Shown: piece after piece, positions 25,761-38,683 of the stretch
Layout: every line of letters starts with the position of its first letter
Position numbering within the stretch: the first letter of the stretch is position 1
Assembly (NCBI RefSeq): GCF_021155775.2
Contig: NC_060235.2
Coordinates: 39,906,607-39,970,606 of the forward strand
Direction: 5' to 3'
Length of the DNA stretch: 64,000 bases
Origin: Neodiprion pinetum
Lineage: Eukaryota > Arthropoda > Insecta > Hymenoptera > Diprionidae
The notes under the pieces: generated by a model
What the model saw: the letters and a program-made list of their open reading frames with translations, nothing else
Databases searched by the model: none
What the model was told of the DNA's origin: nothing
Translations under genes and position numbers: made by a program

Positions 25761-28193
25761 TTCTATAACGGGAGGCATTAATCGGGTCTCATGGATACAC
25801 ACGCGAGGGTGAAAGTGAAGGTGTACATATATACAACAGCAATAATAACGAAGAATAAATAATGACAACAACAAGACGACAAGAAACTTGGGAGAAGAAA
25901 CGTGATCTTCGATTTAAAACTCGTGCTGAAACTTTCACTGCGACCGGTCAGCCTTATACAGACATACACACACATATAACGCAATCGCGTGTAAAATCCA
26001 TGATATACATGTTGCATAACGTAATTCGTTAATCGTTCCGAATGCATTACATGTATTACATGCTTACTGGTATCATAAAAGTGATAAAAAAGGAATGAAA
26101 ATAAAAAAAGAATAAAAAATTAATTCCGTCGCAGATAAAGACGTAATATGTAAACAAAGTTAACCTCGTTTATATACGCGCATATATAAGATCACGTGTG
26201 ATATTTTCGGAATAGGACATGAACACTGTACGCACACATATGTACATAAATACAAATCTCTTACGCGTAGCTATTCACAATACGGTAGTTGGCAAAAGTT
26301 CCTAAGTGTGGACCTCGGAATGAAAAACGTCGACCGTTTTGTTGTAACAAAATTTTTCTTTTGAATTTAAAAGAAAAGGATAATTAAAGAATAAATGTAT
26401 ATTTTTTTAAATAACTATACACGTTTATTGCTCATATCATTTAGCTGTGAGAAATAAGAGAAAAGCAGTAAGTAGAATAAAAGCTGGTTTAAAGGTAGTT
26501 TTGTTTGTGTTTTTTTTTTCCCCTTATCACCCGTGAAGCGGAGTGAAAAAGAGATATGGAGAAAAATTGAGCATTTGAACGCGCATCTATTGTAATATAC
26601 AATAAAAAGAAAAAGTTTGATAAAATACCGCAAAGTAAATGAAATGACAAAGTAAATATGAATTAACGTTCCTTTTGACGCTTATTATAACGTGCATAAT
26701 ATTACACGTAATATGATAAAAATTATTCGATATTTGCTGATGAAACACAAGCATTGACGTAATGTAAATGTATGTATGTATATATGTACGAGTATTAAAT
26801 GCTTGTTTATTTTTTATCTCGTCTTTTCTGCACCTGCAGCACAGTTGCGTCAATTAAGATTTTTCTGCTTCTTCTTCTTTGTCGTCAAAAAACATACGAT
26901 AAAGAATTTATTTTGTAATGAAGAATATCGGAAATTCGCTAAAACATTTATAATTATCATAACGTTTTAAATCATTGCTAAATTTCCATGTTTGGCTATC
27001 TGCGCTGAAGCTCAATTCCGATGCCTAAGTTGGAATGGTTTGTAGCTAATTGCGGTTATTCACGTTCGCCTTTTACGCGACATTTTCGGAGCTTTAATTA
27101 ATTTGCCAGATTATGTCATGTACTCCATCGCATGGGTATTTACGTGTATATGTATGTGTATATGTACCTGCGTGACTTCACCTGCAGTCTGTAAACTGCA
27201 GATCACACCATGAGAATAACTGCAGGAATTTGGCTCAACGTTTAAGATTGTTATTCATTAATTATCATGACTTTTCCAAATTTGTCATGAAACGAATTTG
27301 TGACATCTGCGCGTGGCAGTCTTTCACTGTAAAATCGTCTGCCACTGAACATAAAAATTTTCATAGTACCAGATATTCTAGTATTCTTAAATTTGTAATT
27401 CCGGATCCGTTCTAGTGGTTTTTTTTTCCTTGGTAAAGTGCTACAACTGAGCGTTTAGAACTCCAAGAAAGATTTTACAAATATGGTTCAAGATACGATT
27501 ATATCTATAGCGGACCTTTTACTCTTCAAAGCGTAATAGAAAATTACATATTTACCCAAGTATAGTATACTATAGTACAACGATGAGTGTGTGGTTCCAC
27601 AAAGAAATTCAAATACCACGCCCTTTGCTAACACGCAATGAAATCTCGCAGTGATTTTTTTTTTTTTTGATCCAAGTGTTTATGCATGTATAATTGTTTT
27701 AATTACAGACGCAGAAAACGTGATTTAATCACAGTTTCTCGATATTATCACGACTTCAGTGCACCTGAAAAACTTCTCTGCTCTATACAATATATTCTTC
27801 TAAACATCCGTCAAACGTCAAAATCGTCTATTCTATTAAATCAAATCCAAATATTACGAAGCGGAAACATCTTGCAGAGACTACAAGTATCGAAAAAATA
27901 GATCTAACCGAAGAATATGTGGTGTAAGACTTGTATAAATAAGAAAATCTGTGCTTATCTTCCTCCTTTTTCAAGTCAAACTACATTACAGCCAGTGCCG
28001 TATTGCCGCCACTCTCCCTAACGCTGGTGAAAGGTAAGATTTTCAATTTAAAATAAAAGCACGTATCAATTTTTAAATAGATAACGTCATCGCTGATTAC
28101 GCCGCATGCGATTCGATGCAGACTAACTATTACATACATCTTTAACTTTGATTTAATACAGAGGGTATATAAGGTAAGCGTGCCAGTTATAGA

Positions 28194-28343
28194 CACGTTT
28201 AGACCCAATTATTGACCCTTTCATTTATCAAAATTATAAATTGACGGCACAAATTTATTTTTTGGTAATTTTAGAAATAAGGATCAAACAGAACAACCAA
28301 AAAAATATCAACGATTGGGACAGGGTTAATAACTGGTAACGTG
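28194..28343. mobile_element. Possible small inverted-repeat element
   Basis: The ends are imperfect inverted repeats. ACGTTTAGACCCAATTATTG at the left pairs with the reverse of ...GGGTTAATAACTGGTAACGT at the right, sharing ACGTT, CCA, TTATT and ACCCT in order. The arms are about 22 bp and the interior is AT-rich. No target duplication is obvious and the element could be a chance palindrome. Confidence 0.3.
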
Positions 28344-29392
28344 GTACAAGTTCTGTGCAAGTATTTTGCAGATTGAAGAGCAATTCGTAGACAATTTATG
28401 CAGGATTTTTCTATAATTTTTCTAAATCATTATTTTCAGGACTTGACGAAATATGTGACCAAAAATCTATATGTACGTATAGGTATGGTGTGATTGTATA
28501 AATTTTGTAGTAAAGAATGCATATTGTAAAAATAGGAGATATGGTCGAATTACATGTTTTTGTAAATAAATAATTGTACAACGAACATGTATACTACATA
28601 TATTGTTGTAGTGTCGTCGCGGGGATTGCGAGTTAATTAAAGAAGTTTGCATAGCGCCAACTTCCAACGACACGAGAGCATGAATAATTACAACCCAGAG
28701 CAGGAAAGCAGCCGGATATTCGGTCGACGAATCGTTATTTAAACCTCGGACTCCGGATTCCTAGTAACGACACATATGGGTTTAAATATGTCAAGATGAA
28801 TTTAAATACGGTATAAAAACACATAGGTATAAGGCTTTCTCTCTTGGACAAAGGAGAACCTAAAACCGACAAACGCAGACAAGCGTGAATTCTTTATTAT
28901 GTTTATTATGTGTGTAATAAAGTATAAGATAACGGCTTGGTGAGTAAAATACAGAGAATTAGACGAGAATTAAGAATTTCCTTTACTCTTGTTTGGTGCA
29001 TTTTATGCATGCTTCATCCTTTCATTGCGGATTTCAATAGTTACAGTTTTTTTTTTTACTATTAAAAAACCCCAAAAAACTGAAATTTTTCGTATATAAG
29101 CGAACGAACCAATCGTTTTTTCGGTAAGAAACAGTTAATTGTCCACTTGTATCGAATGAGAAATAGAAAATCGCATATTTCAAAATTATTCGATTTTTGT
29201 CATCATGTACGATATTTACGATAATCAACTATAAAGTTATCACCGATATAATAACGATAAATTTTCACATCTTTTTGTCCTATCAGAAAATTGGCTTCTA
29301 TGTAAATGCAACCCACGATATTCAGCTTATATACATGTATATTACAGGTGCAAGATAAGAAATGCTTTCAGGTATAATATGATGGAACTAGG

Positions 29393-29735
29393 CAGTCCGT
29401 TGCGGCTCCGCCCGTTTAACATTTTCAAATGTTTCTCGTGACAAAACTATTAGACATAGTCATGTGCTCTCGAAATTTTTTTGTATAGCTTCATCGAAAC
29501 CTTGAAAACTCTTTAAACATAACTTTTGCTCCATCTGTAAGAGTTTAGTCAAGCGTGTGTGAAGCCGTTCCGACTTTACTTACAAAGATCGTTATATCTC
29601 CAAAACTATAGATCTAGTTGTAACGATACATATCCTAAAACCTGGCCAGACATTGTAGCTATTCACAGAAAAAAAAATAATCAAAATCGGTTCAATATTT
29701 CTGGAATTATAAGCGAACATACGAATAGTTAGACA
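29393..29735 (+). mobile_element. Degenerate tail-like remnant of a non-LTR retrotransposon (RTE-like)
   Basis: The stretch shows hallmarks of many insect repeat tails: a GC-rich GGCTCCGCCCG block near 29405-29415, then ATCAAAATCGGTTCA near 29680 and GGAATTATAAGCGAACATAC near 29703. Similar phrases recur in RTE-type elements of insects. That is recalled pattern knowledge, not a database match. No intact reverse transcriptase frame is present, so at most this is a truncated, decayed copy. It ends in an A/G-rich run. Confidence 0.4.
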
Positions 29736-29889
29736 AAGAGACGTTGAATTTCATACACGTACAGAGGGAAGAAAAGAAAAAAAGAATACAAGAAAAAAGG
29801 TATAGAAGTGACGATAAATAATAAAAATTGATGATTCCCTCTGCTCTCCGCATCTCTGCAAACTATATCAATGTCTCTCTATGGATCGA

Positions 29890-30260
29890 AGTTTCTATTG
29901 CCGAGGCAGTGTCGCCCTCCGGCGACGAGTTTCGAAAGAATCATCCCCTCCCCCATATTTCTGCGCCCTCGACTCGCGGCGAACGACCCTTATTGTTAGT
30001 CAAAGGCCACGGACGTGTCGGACGCCCCCGCAAGCTGAGCTTCGCTGCGCGTCGGCAGGAAGTTCGTACCTACCTATAGGAGTATGGGATGAGAATCGTT
30101 GGGGGTGGGGCTGAGGACGCAATTCGGTTGACAAAACAGGGTCGCCCGACATCTCCGTGGGCGTAGGTCGGGGCAACGACGCGACGACGGCGACGGAGAT
30201 ACCGTCGTATCTCGTCGTGCGTTTGTGACGTCATTCGGCGGTTTAACAAGAATGAATTTA
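29890..30260. promoter_or_regulatory. GC-rich, CpG-rich promoter-like block with a CRE palindrome
   Basis: This is the most GC- and CpG-rich stretch of the long spacer. It contains a perfect cAMP response element, TGACGTCA, at 30226-30233, next to several GCGACGACGGCGACGG-type segments. It could be the distal promoter of the minus-strand KMT2E-like gene, whose leader is spliced (acceptor at 18066), or of a plus-strand transcript. Short open frames on both strands here follow from GC content. No transcript start can be fixed. Confidence 0.4.
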
Positions 30261-33200
30261 GCCGCGGAACGGAGCGCGCTGATCGTCGTTTACATGCGTC
30301 GATATACGTATGTACGCGACACGATGTACAGGTTATGTGTATACAGATTGTTGGATTTCGTCGCACACCCTTATTCGCAGGGGTTTTTTGGGTGGTGCCC
30401 CAAATTCAGACATATTATATACTGCGATAATTACAGTATTGTAGCGCAAATCCGATGTTTTTACACGCGCGTATTAATTGCTTTATTTTTTTAAATATAA
30501 TTATGACATTTTTTGCACCGCGACTAAGACCGAATACACAAACTTATATCTATAGCTATATCGAATACCCTCGAATCGTTTAAAAAAAATTTACGACGAT
30601 TTATGTAGAAACGTTACGAATTTAATTCATGGAAAGCCTCGTTCATTTTATTTATTTATCTATGTCCTAAACGTGTAAGCCGATAAATTTCAAACAAAAA
30701 AATTCTCAAACAATTTTACTAACTTTTTGTCACAGTAAAGAACAGTATTTAGAACTGCCGAATATTCGTTGAAAAGTTTGTTTATTTATAATAACAAAAA
30801 TTAGAAAACCCAATTTCTCGGAACTGTTTCTTTTTCCACATATTCTGACGAACGAAGATTAACATTGTTTAGAAGTTGAATAATTATTTTTCTCCAACCA
30901 AATTACAGGGTGTCGGACTTGAAGAGTTTAATAACCAAACTCCGTCAGATTTATCTTGCGCTGAGTTTTCTCAAAATTTTAGAATATAACTTTTTTTCTC
31001 AATGTGATGCGGATAATACGGCGATGCAAATTTATCAGTTTGAAAACCGAAGGAAATGAAAATGTATTCGAATTCGAAAAAAGAGAACCATATCATAAAA
31101 ATAAAAATACACGCAAAACAATCTCGCGCCATTGTATAACATAAAATGACGATATAATAATCGAAATGCCGACTGGGGTACGGATGTGAATAATAACGAC
31201 TATTCGCCCCCATCCGTTCGTCAAAACATTGATGCGTGTACGTATACACGGATCATGTTTACACATGAATAATGCGTGAGATGAAACACGCGTATCCCTA
31301 TGTTCTGTTATACACCAAGAGCTGCCTACTGCTCTTCTCATTTCGAGCCCTAAAATCCATGAAGCAACGTTCCGACCGCCACAGAATCATTATACATATA
31401 TACCGCATGTCTCTCACTCGCTCTCCCGATGAGATCCAACTCTAGACGTGAACTAGAATCAGAGGATACTAGGTATAGAGGCCAGCATAGAAGCTTGGCT
31501 TATATAGGTATACATATTATAAATACGAACCTCGCTTTTAGAGCTTGGGGAGAGTATAAGCGATTCGTTAAAATGATAATGATGAGATTGAGAGATATTG
31601 TAGACTGCATACATACATTTCCATCATGGGAATATTTTTCTTTTTAAATTTCATTTACAGGGGGTATATACATAATAATATATACATATCTCATATCATT
31701 TTCAGTATTCTCGAAGTATAAGTACTCAAGCAAAGTTTTTTCGACTCTTCAACTTTACAATTTAAACTTTTGCATCTACCTTAGATACGAATTATATGCA
31801 CTTGTCTTTTTCAAATAATAGCGAGTTAGTTTATATGTGGAATATTCCATTTTATCTATTTTTCGGTTTACCAAGTACGAATGTTGTTAGACAAAGGGTA
31901 GTGCCGAGTGAGTCGTGAACGCTGTGAGTTGCGGATTCGTCTTGAAGTTGATCGAATTTAATTTTGAATATTGATTCGTCGTGTCGTGACGGTTGGAACA
32001 TTTTCTTGCTTAATTTTAATTTTTTTTTTTTTTCCGATGAATTTCTAAGTTACACGTACAATGACCATGAATTATATCTCTCTCGCTGTATATTACAGCC
32101 GGATTGCGATCAGCACATACATACATACATTAAATATTATACGGCATTACGGCACGTGTATATTCGCGATGGTATGTACAATACATTGACATTCCTCGTA
32201 TATACCTGTACACATATTATGCAGATAGAACGCTTTGTTCTCTGATCCACCTCGATGTTGTTTTCAGTCTTCTTATTCTTATTCTTCTTCTTCGAGTTTG
32301 GTGTTGTTTCTTTCTAGCGTATTCACCAATCGGAAAACATTCACATCGTAGAGTATACGATGAAAATATTTTCAAAAATTATTTAGATTATGTAATATGT
32401 AAATAAGTAAGAACTGCCAGAATTGCAATTAAAATTTTGAAAATTATTTTTATATTATAGCCAGAAATCTACGCAAGGTTCTTCATAATATATCTCACAA
32501 GAAAACAATCATTTATTTAATGATGGCGATAAGTCGCATTGTCAGCTACTTAACGACGATCCACCACGAGCGCCACATTCCGAGGCATGAAAAACGATTT
32601 TTCAAAACATTCACGCAACCTTGGTAGGTGTGTGTGCATATATATATATATATGCATACCTTTCGTCGTCCGTATCCATAAACGATTTTGCCGAAAAATA
32701 TATATCATTTCTTCTACGTATAAACGTTATATTATTATCTTTTATCGGAATTCATACAGAAGCTGCAAAGGAACGAAGGAAGATTGAATCCAAAACATTA
32801 TAATATACGAGGCGTATGGTAACGTTACACATGTTATCACATCTATTATAAGCTTAAGTTCCGAGGGTACGCATATGGTAAATCGTTTTATTTCATGCGA
32901 AACGATACGAACACGCCTCGATGCGAATTAACGTTTCATCGCTTGTAATATTCGTGCCGTATTTATGATCTACAATGTGGCGCGGATTGCCACGGAGAAC
33001 AGTCATTTCCGCGTAGCGAAGAAAACAACAGAAAATAAAAATAAAAAAGTAAAGGAAAAAAAACCTACATTCTTCAAGATTAGATAATAATCTAACTCAG
33101 ACTAGTAATTTATTTCCTAGCCGCCGCAGTCGCTACAGTCGCCGCAGTGTCGGTAAAGTTTAAATATAAAGCTCGAGATTCCTCCTCAACTACGAAAATC

Positions 33201-33840
33201 GAATTTTTCCCTCCCATCAAGAGAGGAATGTGTATATTTCGATTTAGTATACCTGTGCTGGAAGCCATGCAAAACGTTATCCACATTAAAAGTACAGTGC
33301 CCATGCTTCGAGTTTCTGTATAAATTTGTACATGTCTGTACTACGCTGCAGTAAATATGGCGTATGAAAATAAAATAATATAACATGAGCTTTATGGGTT
33401 TTAATACCTGTACGTTTCTCCTTCTGACAACGAGATAATATATAATGTATAGCATATATCCATTCGACAACAACATCGCGATTATTATACCGTTCTACAT
33501 CGTGTATCTTATTGTTAACATGTGCCGAAAACAATCCTGGCTTTCTCTCGTTTGGTATAGCAACGAAACAACAAACAACGTTTTAACAGTTGGACGTAAA
33601 ACCCGGACATCCGCGATCCGTTCCCTATATGTATACAGCAACAGAGATGATGACGGATAGATGATAAAACATTGTGTAATGAGAAAAATGAATGAACAAC
33701 TTTGTTGTAGATAGGGTAATTGGTCTTATAGCTATATCATATTGTGCAAATAACAATTGAATTCTTGGCTTTGGGTAGATTCTCGAAAGCGGGGAATCGT
33801 ATCATGGCGTTCTTAAAAATCGATGAGCAGTGTTTGAAAC
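30261..33840. other. AT-rich spacer
   Basis: No gene, RNA or repeat is supported. A short minus-strand frame at 33304-33110 begins with a hydrophobic, signal-like segment (MGTVLLMWITFCMASS) but has no recognisable homologue; it is discussed under findings. Confidence 0.5.
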
Positions 33841-34010
33841 GCCGCGGCGCAGGTTAGCAACGATGGGATGAAGGGAGGTGGGAAGGGAAAAGAGAGGAAG
33901 ACAGGGAGGGAGGAGAGAGGAGCAGAGCGGCAGTCAAGAAACTAACAACATGGCTGCCAACCTGCGAACAGAGCGCCGCCTGGACGGAATATTGGAAGTT
34001 TGAACGTCTT
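33840..34010 (+). promoter_or_regulatory. Promoter-like GC/purine-rich block
   Basis: A GC-rich segment (GCCGCGGCGCAG at about 33841-33852), a polypurine run and an initiator-like CAGTC near 33931 precede ACATGGCTGCC at about 33947. The last resembles the YY1/Pho-type motif found close downstream of many animal starts. It could drive the putative plus-strand gene that begins near 34290. No TATA box is seen. Confidence 0.35.
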
Positions 34011-34289
34011 TCAATTGTTTATACTTGTAGTTTCGAAGAAAATTATAATATAACTTTCATTTTTCATAACCTAACCTAAAAGTTGCAACGCTTTCTGATA
34101 ACAAAAATGGAAGTAAAATTACATACGTCTCACAATTTATGTATCGCGACGCTTATTTCTGTTTTTTTTTATTTATAATTATATCGTTTGCGTTTTTATT
34201 TTTACTTACAGGTGAAATGAATCTATTTCTTACTTTTTAGTTTTGTGGTACAGTAAAGTAAGCCTCTAACATCACGACGATAAATCACC

Positions 34290-34711
34290 ATGTTATCCAT
34301 CATTCCACTTCGTATTAATCATCATCGGTATGTTTGATTTTTGCAAAAGGTATACAATATTTATAATTGTAATCAACGAGTTAAAGATTTTAATGGGTCT
34401 AACGTCATTGATATGTTATTCGTTTTACAAAACCCATTCAGCTACTTACTGACCTGTTAGCCAATAAATAAAATACGAGAACAGGTAATGATGTACGAAA
34501 GTAATTCACAGATAAGTTTCTATTTGTGGTTTTATATCGATTAACAACGATCTTAGCTTCCCTCAAGACCTCTTGTAAGTTTTAATCTCAATAACGTCGA
34601 CCCGAACTTTTCAGCGATGGCTTCAAAGATGAAGATATTTTCCAAGCATTGAATGAGTTAATATATGCACAAGATAGAAATTATTGGTGGATTAAATCAA
34701 AAAAGGATTAG
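34290..34711 (+). CDS. Possible two-exon small ORF (43 aa), unrecognised
   Basis: ATG at 34290 opens 38 coding bases (MLSIIPLRINHH) ending at a clean donor, CG|GTATGT. A pyrimidine-rich acceptor, CTTTTCAG at 34614, restores frame to DGFKDEDIFQALNELIYAQD and ends NYWWIKSKKD followed by TAG at 34711. The junction is good and the composition protein-like, but the peptide is short and matches no family I know. It could be a complete microprotein or the start of a longer transcript continuing into the exons from 34963. I found no donor that joins them in frame. Confidence 0.3.
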
Positions 34712-34962
34712 GGTCAGCTACCCAACAAACTTTGTTGTCAGGCACATATAAAAACAGTCGGATTACTGCCGACCATAAACATATGGTTTGGCTTTAGAGC
34801 ATGTCCTCATCTTTCGTGATGTAAATACTAGGGAAATTGTATCGTACAACCAAAATTTATAACTTCAGCGATAAGAGGTTAATTATATTGAAAATACAAT
34901 AGTTCAGAGAAAATCTTACTTGCGTTTGACAATTTTGTAACCCCTTTTCTTTATCTTAATAG

Positions 34963-37238
34963 TTACGTGCAACGAACAAGACAAACGGTGGTTATGTGCA
35001 GAAATTGATTTACATAGATTAGAAAATGAAATTGTACTAACGCAATTTTGCCACTCTTGGATGAAAGTTTACATGAAAAATGAGTTAGGTGCATGTTTAT
35101 CTTCTCACTGATAGAAATACCGAACTCTTCGTGTGTTAATACCAGAGTTACAGAACCTCCTGGCTTCAACGGCAGAAACACCTGATCGTACTAGTGATTT
35201 GACGAGTGAAGAAACCGAATTATGTCTTCAATATTTCGAGCTGAAGATTTTAGATAATTGTAAGTATTGCGAACTAAGTTCAAAAAAGGCTGATGGCTGC
35301 GCAAGTTGGATTTATGAAGCAAGTGTGTGTATGTACGATGTGGTTGACCTGGCCTTCCTTGCTACTTCAACAGGCACTGCTGCCATCATACGAGAGTGAA
35401 AAAGAAAATTTATAATGTTTGATGGGAAAAAAAGCTAACCAAAAAATCGAATGAACTAGAGGGTTGATGATCGGTAAGAGTAGAAAGGAGTAATTTTTTT
35501 TACGTGAAGATAAAGAACTCAACGTACGAGCGAGGTTTACTTGGTTAGGTGTGGGTTTAATGCATCGAAAATACAAATCGAGTTTTTGAAGAAATAGTCG
35601 GAGAAGACTGAACAACCTTTGAAAACTATGAGAATAGTCATTTTTACTCAGTAATCGTGGTCAAATTGATATTAAAACGTTGGTTTGTACGTCAGAAATG
35701 AAAAATGCCGTGTGCAATTGGAGTCGCCCTATTGGAGTGTTTCGTTGTTAGTTTGCGGGCATATTTGCCTGCGAAATCATCGCATACCGAAATATAACAT
35801 CGATTCGTAGGATAATAATGGTAAGTTATTAGTTTCTTACCTTAATATGACAGGAATACAGAAGCTCACTTCAAACTTGGATGTAAACACAGGCATTTTT
35901 TAACGGAATTGACACTAGGGCAGCTTAAATTGATGAGCATTGAACACTCGTTACATCGCGCTGAACGTTATCTCACTATTTTAGATTTAATTACGTTATT
36001 AAATACCGCAATAAATATAAGAATTCACGAACTCTTCGGAAAACATCCATCGAAAACTAAAGATGGCAGCCATTCTTCTGTACAAAACAAAGGTTCACAT
36101 CCACGGACTCCGGAGCAACGAAGCCTCGAACCCAGACGGTTTCCGGCGCTGCTGTCTCGGCGCATACATTCGAAAGTGATTTTTGCAACAATCATTTTCA
36201 CCACAATTACACAGCGGGAGATCCTTTCGCCTAAATTTGGGATAAACGAATGTACTGCGAATTTTAGTTCAAGCTATTCCCAGTCGTATCTTGGATTATT
36301 TTCAGTTATTCATCGCAAATTTTAGTAGGGAATTTAGTACAAGTAAAATCCGACAGTCAGCGCTTAAGCCGAAACGTAATTATTCATGAGTTCTTTTTTT
36401 CATGGTTTCGCAGCGCCATCTGTGATCGGTTATCTCAGAGTATACACGTCTTGTTGCCAACTTCAGCTGGAATAAGTCGCACCTCTCATTCAAACTTTTT
36501 GCTTATACGACATGAATCGTGAATTGATGCGGTTTTCGGACATGCACACGTTTGTAAAACTGAGGCAAGAATTTTTTATATCCCTTTCTATATAACGCTA
36601 AAGGCTTGCTGCGTTTTGAATCACAAGCTGTTTCTGCGTGCGCCGCAGCAGCGATTGTTCCAAGCAACAACAATGACAAATGACGACGTTGGCAGGACTG
36701 TCGATCATGCAGCAACTTCGGATCGGAGAATTCGCAGATAGATACTGAGAAGCTAAGGTCGGCCCTCGGCGATGTAATACTTGGATTATTGATCAACACG
36801 CGGCATATATGTTTTAATAATAGAGGAATCGGAGAAGACACATAGGCATGTAATGATAGTTATTGTGTACTAAATGGCATGCGGTATATTGTCGTATTTA
36901 CACAAGTATCATTTGGATCCATTCGGATTACCCGAAGGGATAATCAGTGCTTAGCGAAGCTTGCCACTACTTTTTAAAAAACAATACTGATCGTTCGGCT
37001 TCTGTGTGCTACTGCTCACTGCTGTATGCTTCAGCCAGATTTTGTAACAAAAAAACAGCCGACTGTAAACCTTGAATCAAAAAAAGGATTGCTGAAAATA
37101 AACACTTCTACTCCGCACGAATCACGTTCGAGCATTCGAACCTCTTCACGTTCTGCTATTAAAAAAAACATCGTTTTACACAGATTATTATATCAAGTCC
37201 GTCAGAATTTAGATTCAGCACTTGCAAGTCGGAGGTAA
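34963..37238 (+). CDS. Putative multi-exon gene fragment of unknown function
   Basis: Four segments can be joined in frame: 34963-35088 (TCNEQDKRWLCAEIDLHRLE...), 35146-35259 (ELQNLLASTAETPDRTSDLT...), 35919-36175 (QLKLMSIEHSLHRAERYLTI...) and 37035-37238 (PDFVTKKQPTVNLESKKG..., ending SALASRR and TAA). The donor at 35260 (GTAAGT) and the acceptors at 34962 and 37034 are good. The intron 35089-35145 is only 57 bases and the donor at 36176 is weak. The predicted chain is helical and acidic at first, then basic and Ser-rich. No start codon is assigned and no family is recognised. Each piece alone could be chance, so this is offered as a gene candidate only. Confidence 0.28.
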
Positions 37239-37601
37239 AAATCACTCTGTTGACGATAACAATGAATCTCTTCATCTCTTGTACACAACAATGTATCCTA
37301 AACTTTATTCACATTTCACATCATACATTTTGATAATTTCCCTGGTATTTTATTTGGCAGCCTTCAAGATTTAACAGTTCAAGGGGAGAGATCAATTAGT
37401 TCATTTTCAAATTTACGCAGTCAATCTAAACAGTTTGCAAATAACCCGCATCCGACATACCTGTACAGGTTTGAACTGCAGTTACTACATTGATTGAATT
37501 TTTCTGACGTGGTTCAAAATTTTAATACATGATTCAACGTCAAACAGTCTAGGTTTGGTCTCAATATCAGAAATGTTTTCTTTCTCTCGGAAAGCACTGC
37601 G

Positions 37602-37931
37602 ATGGTGGACACCGACCCTCAAATAAAGAGGCTTTTGTTGCCTACGGAGGAAACTTTGTTTGAGCAATTATTGAGAATTGGTCTTTACCTGGGAGCTGTA
37701 TTTCAAATTATCTGTCTCCTGGCAATTGTAGTGTACCAGGTAGGACCATCAGACGGGGTGACTGCTCTAAAGGTAACAAGAATTTGTGCTCATTAACGGA
37801 TAATCAGAAATTATAATCGGTATGTTTCACAGGACGATCCAAGTGATGTTGAATGCTCCGAAAACAGCCCTCAAGTAACACCCAGACGGCCTCATAGACT
37901 CCGAAAACAAGAGAAAAAAAAGAGACGCTGA
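37602..37931 (+). CDS. Manbal: MANBAL-family small membrane protein
   Basis: Two exons, 37602-37772 and 37833-37931, encode 89 aa. The core LFEQLLRIGLYLGAVFQIIC followed by LLAIVVYQ closely parallels vertebrate MANBAL ([20 protein letters not shown]). It provides one hydrophobic membrane segment at about residues 26-46. The tail is polar and ends in a strongly basic RLRKQEKKKRR, as in the family, which ends KKETKKKR. Length fits: human MANBAL is 85 aa. The donor is AAAG|GTAACA; the acceptor is GTTTCACAG. ATG 37602 lies just before the conserved region with no better start upstream. A leader intron is possible. The first AATAAA downstream is at 38678. The molecular function of the family is not established to my knowledge. 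The gene converges on FAM120 to its right. Confidence 0.9.
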
Positions 37932-38677
37932 TGAAACAAGAGATGAATGCGAAAACTGTACATGGAGATATTTTATACATTTTGTGATATTTTATCTGTA
38001 CATTTATTATTTATCGACTTGAAAATGACTAGTTAGTTGATTATACATTACTCTGGTATTGTAAAATAGAAAATTATTTCTAAGTAGCAACTTTATCTGG
38101 TAGCTCTGTATTCTGAGTATAAAATTAAAATTAAAATACTTTCATTTATATGAATAATTGTATCCCACATGAATAAGAAAAAAATTGAAAAAGAATATTG
38201 AAAACATTACAGCACAGATTTCAAAGATTTTCATTAGAATATTTTGCCAATCATTTTGATCTAAGAATAGGTTCTTTAGAGTTGGAATAGGAAGGGAAGA
38301 TGTATGAACTAGAAACAGGTCGTAATTTAATATATAAATAAGAATTAATACTTTCGATTACTTGTGATGAAAATTATAATTGTACGGTTTATATTTTTTA
38401 TATTCGTTTTATTGTTTTTAATATATGACAACACGTTTCATTGAATCATTTATTCTTGCGAAAATGTCAGCCAACTATATGCCAGAACCTCTTCAGCCAA
38501 TATTTGAAGTAATGATATAGTACTGATAAATTTATTAATGATGTAGCAACGAATACAAAATAATTATACTGATATACAGCTGGCTAAGAGGATCTAATTT
38601 GCATACCACTCTAGTGCCTGTACTTTGTGTTTATGTGTAGATAAGTGTATTTATTTTGTGTTACAACATGTAAGAAA

Positions 38678-38683
38678 AATAAA
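38678..38683 (+). terminator. Candidate poly(A) signal for MANBAL
   Basis: First AATAAA on the plus strand that I find after the MANBAL stop at 37931, about 750 bases downstream. Use is inferred only from position. Confidence 0.35.

Larger units (their letters stand above)
22827..29392. other. AT-rich spacer with simple repeats
   Basis: No coding region is supported. Visible items are a GGA run at 23618-23670, an AT run at 25741-25760, poly-T near 24481-24499 and a possible small inverted-repeat element at 28194-28343. Purine/pyrimidine skew is strong around 23160-23670. Confidence 0.5.

Noticed and set aside
27182..27201. CTGCAGT...ACTGCAG small hairpin
   Set aside because: Seven-base stem only; expected by chance in 64 kb.
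34065..34080. CCTAACCTAA resembling insect telomere repeat
   Set aside because: Only two units; common by chance in promoter flanks.
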